Below the pieces are notes generated by a model. It was not told where the DNA came from. It saw only the letters and a program-made list of their open reading frames with translations, and searched no databases. A stretch of DNA of 60,111 nucleotides from Salinivenus lutea. GTDB lineage: Bacteria; Bacteroidota; Rhodothermia; Rhodothermales; Salinibacteraceae. Within the stretch, counting starts at the first letter, position 1; each line of letters begins with the position of its first letter. This document shows, in pieces, positions 53,968 through 60,111 of this stretch. The DNA lies in contig NCRC01000024.1 of assembly GCA_002894685.1 (NCBI GenBank), positions 1 to 60,111 on the forward strand, in the 5' to 3' direction. A program made the translations under genes and the position numbers.

Positions 53968-53993
53968 ATTGTGAGTGAACGCTCACTCACAAT
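53968..53993. promoter_or_regulatory. TetR-type operator
   Basis: ATTGTGAGTGA and TCACTCACAAT are perfect 11-bp inverted arms around ACGC. Position and symmetry fit an autoregulatory TetR operator over the promoter of the leftward efflux operon. Confidence 0.85.
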
Positions 53994-54084
53994 ATTTGAC
54001 CACCGGCGGGCCGTGGGGTTTCTCCTTCATGCATGCTTTACAGAGACGCCTGAATCCGGACCTGCTCCCCGGTCCTCGGCGCTG

Positions 54085-54849
54085 CTATCCCACGATCTCG
54101 ACGACGTTTTGTACGAGAATGACAATCCCCATCAGCACCAGGAAGACGGCGAAGCCGCGCTTCAGACGTGCCTGCGGGACGTAGGCTCCCACCCGCCCCC
54201 CAATCACGCTCCCGACAATGCCGATGGCGGAGAAAATCAGGACCAGGTCCCAGTGAATTGAGAGGCCTGCGGCCTCCATCACGTCAATGTACTTCACGAA
54301 GCCGGCGATGCTCTTCACGGCAATGATCAGGAGGCTCGTCCCGATGGCCAGGTGCATCGACAGGCCGCAAAGCAACACGAGCGCGGGGACAATCAGAAAG
54401 CCCCCGCCGACCCCCACGATGCCGGTCAGCACCCCTACGCCAAACCCATCCATCATCACTTTCCAGAAGACGCGGTCGGGGCCGCCGGTCGCCGTCGGGG
54501 AGCTGCGGCGAAACATCATGACGGCCGCCAGCAGCATCACGCCTGCAAAGATGGTGAGCTGGAGCGCCCCCGGCATGAACTGCGACAGATAGGCCCCCAG
54601 GTACGCCCCCACAATCCCCGGCCCGCCAAACCAGCCCACGCTCCGCCAGCTCACCTGTCCCTGCACCGCAAACGGCACGGCCCCCACCAGACTGATGAGG
54701 GCCACGATGCCGAGCGACTCGGCGATGGCGAGCTTGCTGGGCTCTCCCACCAGGTACACCAGCACCGGCACCGTCAGGATGGAGCCGCCGGACCCGAGAA
54801 GGCCGAGGACGAGCCCGACGAGCAGGGCACCAAGCCAGGCAGCGTACAT
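54085..54849 (-). CDS. TauE/SafE-family sulfite/anion exporter
   Basis: A 254-residue membrane protein with two four-helix repeats: [20 protein letters not shown] at the N terminus and [20 protein letters not shown] mid-chain carry the GxGGG signature of the TSUP family. Members export sulfite, sulfoacetate or related sulfur anions. It lies 64 bases downstream of the persulfide dioxygenase-rhodanese gene, so export of the sulfite that enzyme makes is a sensible role (inference). ATG 54849 starts the first helix. Confidence 0.9.
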   Translation of the reverse strand: MYAAWLGALLVGLVLGLLGSGGSILTVPVLVYLVGEPSKLAIAESLGIVALISLVGAVPFAVQGQVSWRSVGWFGGPGIVGAYLGAYLSQFMPGALQLTIFAGVMLLAAVMMFRRSSPTATGGPDRVFWKVMMDGFGVGVLTGIVGVGGGFLIVPALVLLCGLSMHLAIGTSLLIIAVKSIAGFVKYIDVMEAAGLSIHWDLVLIFSAIGIVGSVIGGRVGAYVPQARLKRGFAVFLVLMGIVILVQNVVEIVG

Positions 54850-54913
54850 GGAGCGGGGGCGTTGGACGAGCGGGGAGCGGAGGCTGGGGCGCGGAGAGAC
54901 GCAATTGCACCGG

Positions 54914-56371
54914 CTACGCCGCGACGGCTTCGTCCGTCGGCACGTCGTAGTTCGCAAAGGCGTCGTTCACGTACTTGACCGTACGACCGGTGCGGGCCAG
55001 AAACGCCGAGGCCGCCGCCGCCCGCGCCCCACTCGCGCAGTGCACCACCAGGGTCTGATCTTTCGGAAGGTCGGCCTCGTACTCCGGAAGCCGCGTGTAG
55101 GACGCATTCAGCGCCCCCTCCACGTGTCCGTCCTCCTCGTACTCCGACCGGTAGCGCACGTCGACGACCGTCGTGTTCGGCTCCTGCCGCAGGGCCTCCA
55201 CCTCATCGAACGCAATCTCGTCGATCGACGCGCTCGGCCCGTCATTCTGAAAGTAGCGCTGCAGCGTGTCGGAGGTCGCAATGCCGACCACGTGGTCGTA
55301 TCCGATGCGCACGAGGTCGCGAACAGCCGTCTCCACGTCCGCCTCGTCGACCAGCAGCACGATCGGCGTCGTCTCCTCCTCGACGAGGGAGCCCACCACC
55401 GTGTTGAAGGTCTTGTTCATCGGCGCGTAGAGGCTGCCCGGAATGTGGTGCGCCATGAAGGCCGAGCGGTCCAGGCGCGTGTCGATCAGGAGCGTCTCCT
55501 CATCCGCGGCGACCTCCCGGAGCTCGTGGGTCGTAAGCTCCCGCGGCGATGGCAGATCGCCCAGCACCGGCGGCCCGCCCTTATTGTCTCGCTTCATGCG
55601 GGCAAAGTACATCTGCGGCTCCGGCTGCCCGGCCACGATGGCGTCGACGAACGCGTCCTCGCCCTCGCGCGCCGCCTGAATCATCGGGTTGAACTGCTTC
55701 TCGTAGCCGACCGTCGTCTGCGGCACCGCCCCGAGGGCTTTGCCGCACGATGAGCCGGCCCCGTGCCCCGGCCACACCTGCAGGTGGTCCGGCATCTCCA
55801 GGAAGCGCTGGACGGACTGGTAGAGCGCACGGGCCGAGGGCTCCATCGCCCCCTCCACCTGGGCGGCGGACTCCAGGAGGTCGGGCCGGCCGAGGTCGCC
55901 CACGAACACGAAGTCGCCCGTGAGGAGGCCCATCGGCTCGTTGGCCCCGCCGCCCATATCCGTCACGAGAAAGGACAGGTGCTCCGGCGTGTGGCCGGGC
56001 GTGTGGAGCGCCGTGATCTTGATGTTGCCAATCGCAAACGTGTCGCCGTCCCGGAGCCAGGTCACGTCGTAGTCGCCCCCGCTTTGTTTCGGTTCGCGGG
56101 CCCATTCGTACTTCCAGTTCTCGTCCCCCTCGTCCGAGAGGTACAGCGACGTGTCGAGGCGCTCGGCAAACTCGCGGGCGCCGGACAAGAAATCGGCGTG
56201 GATGTGGGTTTCGGCGACCGCCGTAATCTCCACTCCTTCGTCTTCGGCAAACTCGAGGTACCGGTCGATGTCACGTTCGGGGTCGACGAGCAGGGCCTCG
56301 CCCGTCTGTTGACAGCCTACGAGGTAGGCGTACTGGGCAAGCTTCTCGTCGAAGATCTGTCGGAAGAGCAT
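54914..56371 (-). CDS. Persulfide dioxygenase-like MBL protein fused to two rhodanese domains
   Basis: A 485-residue fusion. Residues 1-250 are an ETHE1/persulfide-dioxygenase-like metallo-beta-lactamase fold: ETHIHADFLSGAREFAE, HTPGHTPEHLSFLV and TGDFVFVGDLGRPDLLE. The usual second HxxxDH-type His reads Phe (HADF). Two rhodanese domains follow: the first (about 285-375, LLIDTRLDRSAFMAHHIPGS) lacks a catalytic cysteine, the second (about 385-485) has HCASGARAA with the active Cys. It should oxidise glutathione- or low-molecular-weight persulfides to sulfite. Between TauE and the YeeE pair. Confidence 0.88.
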   Translation of the reverse strand: MLFRQIFDEKLAQYAYLVGCQQTGEALLVDPERDIDRYLEFAEDEGVEITAVAETHIHADFLSGAREFAERLDTSLYLSDEGDENWKYEWAREPKQSGGDYDVTWLRDGDTFAIGNIKITALHTPGHTPEHLSFLVTDMGGGANEPMGLLTGDFVFVGDLGRPDLLESAAQVEGAMEPSARALYQSVQRFLEMPDHLQVWPGHGAGSSCGKALGAVPQTTVGYEKQFNPMIQAAREGEDAFVDAIVAGQPEPQMYFARMKRDNKGGPPVLGDLPSPRELTTHELREVAADEETLLIDTRLDRSAFMAHHIPGSLYAPMNKTFNTVVGSLVEEETTPIVLLVDEADVETAVRDLVRIGYDHVVGIATSDTLQRYFQNDGPSASIDEIAFDEVEALRQEPNTTVVDVRYRSEYEEDGHVEGALNASYTRLPEYEADLPKDQTLVVHCASGARAAAASAFLARTGRTVKYVNDAFANYDVPTDEAVAA

Positions 56372-56448
56372 AGGGGGAAAGAGGGTTTTGGTAAGAGGCC
56401 AGGGAACGAGGGGAGAAAACAGCGTGCGGTGCGCGGGAGCAAATTTCA

Positions 56449-56512
56449 ATCCGTGAGGAGTGATGCGTGAGCTTCTGATTGGACGCCCCCGCACGGATCA
56501 CTTCTCACGGAT
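56449..56512. repeat. Imperfect 21-bp inverted repeat in the sulfur gene cluster
   Basis: ATCCGTGAGGAGTGATGCGTG (56449-56469) pairs with 56492-56512 with two mismatches and a 22-base loop. It lies just after the YeeE-like stop, on the path to the persulfide dioxygenase gene, so it can form a transcript hairpin. No T-run follows. A similar right-arm word (ACGGATCTTCTCACGGAT) recurs at 59384-59401. Confidence 0.75.
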
Positions 56513-56515
56513 CAG

Positions 56516-56989
56516 TCAGTGTGGCAAATGCGGCTTGAGGTGTCCGTACGTCCAGGCCCCCAGCATGGCACTGAGGAGCGCGACCGCCACCGGCGTCACG
56601 CCCGCGCCGATGAGGGCGTAGATGGGCCCCGGGCACGCCCCGAGCAGGCCCCAGCCCAGACCGAAGGCAATGCCCCCGGCGATCTGGTTGACGCCGCGCT
56701 CGAAGGGCTTATCCGAGATCGAGATCGGCTCGCCCCGAATCGTGGTGGCCTGTATGCGCCGCAGGAGCGCAATGGAGGCCCCCGCCACCACCACGGCGCT
56801 GCCGATGATGCCGTACATGTGAAACGCCTGAAACCGAAACATCTCCTGAATCCGAAACCACGACACCACCTCGCTCTTGACGAGGAGGATGCCGAAGATC
56901 GTCCCCATGCCCAGATAGATCAGGGCATCGGCCAGGCGGAGGCCCGGGCGCGTGTCGGAGGAATGGGTGGACGTACGGGGAGAAGCCAT
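56516..56989 (-). CDS. YeeE/YedE-family half-transporter (DUF6691-like)
   Basis: A 157-residue membrane protein with about four TM helices. The key element is GLGWGLLGACPGPIYALIGA, with a conserved cysteine as in TsuA-type thiosulfate transporters, where the cysteine passes sulfur compounds across the membrane. It pairs with the next gene, which carries the other cysteine motif, so the two together equal one full-length YeeE/TsuA. ATG 56989 was chosen over a TTG upstream. Confidence 0.85.
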   Translation of the reverse strand: MASPRTSTHSSDTRPGLRLADALIYLGMGTIFGILLVKSEVVSWFRIQEMFRFQAFHMYGIIGSAVVVAGASIALLRRIQATTIRGEPISISDKPFERGVNQIAGGIAFGLGWGLLGACPGPIYALIGAGVTPVAVALLSAMLGAWTYGHLKPHLPH

Positions 56990-57043
56990 GGGACTCAAGA
57001 CGGAGGTTCGATTCGTGATGCGTGGGCGGCACGGGGAAGACGA

Positions 57044-57604
57044 CTACAGCAGCAGCGGAAGCAGCCCGTAGGTCGTGAGCAGTCCGCCGATGAAGAAGCC
57101 GACGACCGCCAGCAGGGACGGCCACTGGAGCGTTGCGAGGCCCGTAATGGCGTGCCCCGAGGTACAGCCCCCTGCGTAGCGCGCCCCAAACCCAACCAGA
57201 AAGCCCCCGAGCACGATCGCCACAAAGCCGGGCCCCGTCGTGAGGCTCGACCAGCTAAACAGCTCCGGAGGCACCAGCCCCGAAAACTCCGTCAGGCCCA
57301 GTGCCTGCAGGTCGGCCTTCGTGGCGGAGGAGATGCCCGTGGGCCCGCCCCCGCCCAACAGCTGCACCGCCACCACGCCGCCGAGGAGGATGCCGACGAC
57401 AAACAACAGGTTCCACAACCCGGACGCTTTCCAGTCGTACCGAAAGTACTCGGCCCGTCCCGGCACCGTGGCCGCACAGGCATGCTTCAGGCTCGACGAC
57501 ACCCCGAAGGCCTTGCCGGTCAGCAGCAAAAGCAGGGGCACGAAGAGTCCAATGAGAGGACCGGCAATGTACCACGGCCAGGACGAGAGCAGAAGATCAC
57601 CCAT
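57044..57604 (-). CDS. YeeE/YedE-family half-transporter
   Basis: A 186-residue membrane protein with five or so TM helices. The motif [20 protein letters not shown] holds the conserved cysteine of YeeE/TsuA proteins, which take up thiosulfate in E. coli. Transcribed with the DUF6691-like half (54-base gap). Sulfur anion uptake for the persulfide dioxygenase pathway is likely; direction and substrate are inference. Confidence 0.87.
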   Translation of the reverse strand: MGDLLLSSWPWYIAGPLIGLFVPLLLLLTGKAFGVSSSLKHACAATVPGRAEYFRYDWKASGLWNLLFVVGILLGGVVAVQLLGGGGPTGISSATKADLQALGLTEFSGLVPPELFSWSSLTTGPGFVAIVLGGFLVGFGARYAGGCTSGHAITGLATLQWPSLLAVVGFFIGGLLTTYGLLPLLL

Positions 57605-57748
57605 TCGAACACTTGATGTTTCATGTTATAACAAGCGTGGAGCCACCCCAGGATATTCCCCTTTTGACGGAAGGTTCCCGGGCGTGCTCGTCCGGGCTGC
57701 AGTACCCGTCCGTATTTTCGGGATTCGTTTCTTGCCCTGCCCTCTCTT

Positions 57749-58969
57749 ATGGATCGTTCTCTTCGTCTCGTCTTGCTCGGTGGCGGACACGCCATGCTTC
57801 CCAGCCTCGTCCACGCCGACACGTGGACGCAAAGGGGCATCGACGTGACCCTGGTCGACCCTCAGCGCCACCTCTACTACTCCGGCATGGTCCCCGAGTA
57901 CCTGGGCGGTGTGTACGACGAAGCAGACGTGCGGATTGATCTGGCGGCCCAGGCCCGCGCGAACGGGGCATCGTTCGTGCAAGAGGCCGCCGCGGCGATC
58001 GATCCGGACGCCCGCGTGGTCGAGACGCGAGCCGGGGACGCCCTTCCGTTCGACGTGCTGGCAATCAACGTGGGGAGTGCCAACCCGGCGGTGCCCGCGG
58101 GCGCCATCCCCACCAAGCCCATTGCCCACATTCGCCCCCTGGCCTCGCGCATTGAACAGACGCTCGCCGAGGCGACCGCCCGGCTCCGCCTCGTCGTGGT
58201 GGGGGGCGGCGCCGCCGGCACCGAGGTGGCGCTGAACGTGACGGGACGCTTTGCCGGGGCCGACCGGCTCGGGGACCTGGAGCTGACGATCGTCGAACAG
58301 GCCGATCGGCTCCTGCCCGGCTTTCCCGCCGGCCTGCGCACCGATGCGACCAACCGGCTCCGCCGGCGCGGCGCCACCGTCTCTACCGGCACCACCGTCA
58401 CCAACGTCGAGGGCACGGGCGACGCCCCCGCCGCCGTCCACACCGACACCGCCTCTCCCCTTGCGGCGGATGCTGTGCTCTGGGCCACCGGCACAGTCGG
58501 CCCGCCCCTCCTGCACGACAGTCCCCTCCCAACCAACGATCGCGGATTCGTCCGCACGACCCGCTCGCTGCAGGTCCGCACACATCCCCGCCTCTTCGCC
58601 GCGGGCGACTGCGCCTCGATTGAGGACCTCGACCTCGCCCGGGTGGGCGTACACGCCGTGAAGCAGGGCCCCACCCTCCGCGCCAACCTCCATCACACGC
58701 TCCAGGCCCTCGGCGCGGGGGCCGGTGTGCCGTCTCCTACCGAGCTGCAGACGTTTCGGCCGTACCCCCTCACGCCCCTCATCCTGTCGACCGGCACAGC
58801 GGACGGGCTCTGGACGGCCGGATCGATGTGGGCCGCCCATCCATGGCTCCTTCGGCTGAAGCACGGGGTCGACCGCCGCTGGATGCGGCCGTATGCCCCG
58901 GACCGGTGGGGCACGACGTCCTGGCGCGAGCAGTTTGGCGCGGAAGCTGCGATCGGAACCGGGGCCTGA
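57749..58969 (+). CDS. FAD/NAD(P)-dependent oxidoreductase (NDH-2/SQR-like; N-terminal-to-SelD type)
   Basis: A 406-residue flavoprotein. The FAD motif is LVLLGGGHAMLPSL near the N terminus, HLYYSGMVPEYLGGVYDEAD at 43-62 matches the oxidoreductases found fused to SelD in some bacteria, and a second dinucleotide motif RLVVVGGGAAGTEVALN lies at about 148-164; LFAAGDCASI near 280 is the C-terminal FAD site. NDH-2 and sulfide:quinone reductase are relatives. Given the sulfur neighbours, sulfide or persulfide oxidation is a reasonable guess. Divergent from the YeeE pair. Confidence 0.82.
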   Translation: MDRSLRLVLLGGGHAMLPSLVHADTWTQRGIDVTLVDPQRHLYYSGMVPEYLGGVYDEADVRIDLAAQARANGASFVQEAAAAIDPDARVVETRAGDALPFDVLAINVGSANPAVPAGAIPTKPIAHIRPLASRIEQTLAEATARLRLVVVGGGAAGTEVALNVTGRFAGADRLGDLELTIVEQADRLLPGFPAGLRTDATNRLRRRGATVSTGTTVTNVEGTGDAPAAVHTDTASPLAADAVLWATGTVGPPLLHDSPLPTNDRGFVRTTRSLQVRTHPRLFAAGDCASIEDLDLARVGVHAVKQGPTLRANLHHTLQALGAGAGVPSPTELQTFRPYPLTPLILSTGTADGLWTAGSMWAAHPWLLRLKHGVDRRWMRPYAPDRWGTTSWREQFGAEAAIGTGA

Positions 58970-58979
58970 TGGCTCCCGC

Positions 58980-59261
58980 CTACGCCGCAATTCCGTCTGC
59001 GTCTACCGGGGTCCACCACCCCTCCGCCACAAGACGCGCCACCTCCCGCTTCGCCCACGCCTTGTACCGGAGCTCCGGCCGGTACTCCACCGCGCGACCG
59101 TTCTCCGTAAGCCACTCGAAGCACACGCGGGTCGACGTTTCAAACAGCACCCCCAGCGTGCACCCCTTGCCACAGAGACAGTACTTGTAGTCGTGCTGCC
59201 CCGGACGCTCCCGCACTTCAAAGTCGACGGGCGCCTCTTTCTTGAATTCGGCCAGACACAT
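58980..59261 (-). CDS. Cysteine-rich small protein of unknown function
   Basis: A 93-residue soluble protein with five cysteines, including CLCGKGC near residue 28. Downstream, STRVCFEWLTENGRAVEYRP and KAWAKREVARLVAEGWWTPV form an alpha/beta body. I do not recognise a family. The cluster could hold zinc or an iron-sulfur centre. Its promoter region contains two TTTAGA-N5-TCTAAA palindromes and it is divergent from another cysteine protein, near an Rrf2 regulator. Confidence 0.65.
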   Translation of the reverse strand: MCLAEFKKEAPVDFEVRERPGQHDYKYCLCGKGCTLGVLFETSTRVCFEWLTENGRAVEYRPELRYKAWAKREVARLVAEGWWTPVDADGIAA

Positions 59262-59290
59262 AGACGGCGAGGGAAGACTTGGAATCGGGA

Positions 59291-59309
59291 GTTTAGATAG
59301 AGTCTAAAT
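59291..59309. promoter_or_regulatory. TTTAGA-N5-TCTAAA palindrome, site A
   Basis: TTTAGA (59292-59297) and TCTAAA (59303-59308) around TAGAG, 30 bases upstream of the leftward cysteine-protein gene. A second copy lies at 59401-59418. Candidate operator of the Rrf2 regulator next door. Confidence 0.65.
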
Positions 59310-59400
59310 AAACCAAGTCAGTGGATTCGCGCAACTCTCTCCCCCGAAGTCCCGGCCGATCTCCCCGAAAATCGGGGCACAGGACGGATCTTCTCACGGA

Positions 59401-59418
59401 TTTAGACTGCCTCTAAAT
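59401..59418. promoter_or_regulatory. TTTAGA-N5-TCTAAA palindrome, site B
   Basis: Exact copy of the arms of site A with a different centre (CTGCC), 88 bases before the rightward 59506 gene. Two matching palindromes in one divergent promoter region argue for a real operator. Confidence 0.65.
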
Positions 59419-59505
59419 GTTGGCCGCGGCGGATCTCCGGCCTGCCCGCTCTGTTCGGATCTTTCCTCTGACTCCTCTCCCCGTACACAACCCAGCCTCC
59501 ACACC

Positions 59506-59715
59506 ATGGCCCACGACATCGAACCGATGTGCAAGTCGTGTCAGCATCTGAACCGGGACCGAGACGACGAGGCGGTCTGTGACGCCTTCCCCGAAGGCAT
59601 TCCGGAGGAGATCTGGCGCAATCAACACGACCACCACGAGCCGTATCCGGGCGACCAGGGCGTGCGCTTCGAAGCCATGCCGGTGCCCGAGGAGCAGGCC
59701 AAAATGGCAGCCTAA
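59506..59715 (+). CDS. Small zinc-ribbon-like protein
   Basis: A 69-residue protein. CKSCQHL (residues 9-15) and a later cysteine in [14 protein letters not shown], with HDHHEP following, give a small metal-binding pattern, a compact protein seen in many bacteria without a known role. ATG 59506 follows the divergent palindromes, so it probably belongs to the same regulon as the cysteine protein to the left. Confidence 0.75.
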   Translation: MAHDIEPMCKSCQHLNRDRDDEAVCDAFPEGIPEEIWRNQHDHHEPYPGDQGVRFEAMPVPEEQAKMAA

Positions 59716-59740
59716 TCCGTTCCTCTATTCTCGCACCAAC

Positions 59741-59770
59741 GGGCCGATCCGTCTCTCCTCGGGTCGGCCC
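59741..59770. terminator. Bidirectional hairpin between convergent genes
   Basis: GGGCCGA and TCGGCCC pair around a 16-base loop, between the stop codons of the 59506 gene and the Rrf2 gene. No clear T-run, so termination is inferred from position. Confidence 0.5.
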
Positions 59771-59809
59771 ATCGGCATGTGGGCCCATGGTCCCACGCTC
59801 AATTCTTCC

Positions 59810-60061
59810 CTATGTCTCCAGGTCAGACCGCGAATCACCGGCGCCCTCAATAAGCGGGGCGAGACGCACGTCTGGGACCTCCGCCAGCGTCGTATCCCGA
59901 AACATCTCTTCGATGCGCCCCCGCTCGTCCGTCCAGTGCTCGTGCAGCGGACACGGTTCGGCCTCCCCACAGCCCGGCAGGCCCAGCACACACTCCTCGA
60001 AGAGATCGTCTCCGTCGATGGCCACGACAATCTCGTGGAGCCGGATGGCATCCGGCTCCAC
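59810..60061 (-). CDS. Rrf2-family regulator, C-terminal part (partial)
   Basis: The visible C-terminal 83 residues match an Rrf2/IscR/NsrR-type regulator: IRLHEIVVAIDG (end of the wing and dimer helix), then the cluster CVLGLPGCGEAEPCPLHEHW with three cysteines (CX6CX5C) that can hold an iron-sulfur cluster, then FRDTTLAEVPDV. The N-terminal HTH lies upstream, where the sequence turns into a perfect palindrome and the window ends. The start given is the GTG of the open frame and is not the true start; the frame stays open to the window edge. Confidence 0.75.
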   Translation of the reverse strand: MEPDAIRLHEIVVAIDGDDLFEECVLGLPGCGEAEPCPLHEHWTDERGRIEEMFRDTTLAEVPDVRLAPLIEGAGDSRSDLET

Positions 60062-60111
60062 GAGATTGTCGTGGCCATCGACGGAGACGATCTCTTCGAG
60101 GAGTGTGTGCT
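59985..60111. repeat. Perfect 62-bp-arm inverted repeat reaching the window end
   Basis: Bases 59985-60046 are exactly repeated in inverse orientation as 60050-60111, with a 3-base centre (GGC). It lies inside the coding sequence of the Rrf2 gene and continues to the last base. A perfect coding palindrome of this size at an end suggests a chimeric end or a hairpin artefact of assembly; a real inversion duplication is less likely. Confidence 0.9.

Overview
The window looks like chromosomal DNA of a halophilic, high-GC member of the Rhodothermota/Bacteroidota, most likely Salinibacter or a close relative (inference). The reasons are the high GC content, strongly acidic predicted proteins rich in D and E, lipoprotein and PorT-like outer-membrane proteins of Bacteroidota style, and start codons preceded by pyrimidine-rich leaders instead of Shine-Dalgarno motifs. 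I saw no rRNA, tRNA or CRISPR array.

Layout. 0-15 kb is ordinary chromosome: an inositol-phosphatase-family enzyme, Uma2 nuclease, metallo-hydrolases, an RNA-binding YhbY protein, an M20 peptidase, a PLP decarboxylase, a quinone reductase-like enzyme, one-chain glycine decarboxylase GcvP, an M28 peptidase and a two-RCK potassium channel. 15-16 kb is a low-GC patch with a frameshifted gene remnant and a small duplicated membrane protein. 16-19 kb carries two exported amidohydrolase-family proteins, the second without the usual metal ligands. 18.96-21.33 kb is the most unusual part. It has a truncated integron-type integrase, and two toxin-antitoxin pairs lie divergently upstream of it. Each pair is followed by a long imperfect palindrome with the layout of an integron attC site. 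This reads as a relic integron with two toxin-antitoxin cassettes. 21.3-29.5 kb holds proBA, HMG-CoA lyase and a pair of M16 peptidases.

29.6-38.7 kb is a respiration and stress region: a GntR/UTRA regulator with a rhodanese lipoprotein, a cbb3-type oxidase operon (small membrane protein, CcoS-like, CcoN, CcoO, mono-haem CcoP-like, CcoI-type copper ATPase), a DUF2892 protein and Dps. Four transcription units here share an upstream TGTRTTTAC motif close to the HutC-type GntR operator consensus, so one regulator may link them.

38.8-54 kb has one orphan RND pump, a DsrE-like protein, a mono-haem DUF3365 lipoprotein divergent from an exported protein, a methyltransferase, and a leftward cluster of TetR regulator (with a clear palindromic operator), small protein, TolC-like channel, adaptor, RND pump, PII-like protein, DUF2892 protein and SulP transporter. 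54-60.1 kb is a sulfur module: TauE/SafE exporter, persulfide dioxygenase-rhodanese fusion, two YeeE/YedE half-transporters, a FAD oxidoreductase, two small cysteine proteins that flank two TTTAGA-N5-TCTAAA palindromes, and an Rrf2 regulator with a cysteine cluster. The last 127 bases form a perfect 62-bp-arm palindrome that runs into the window end and may be an assembly artefact.
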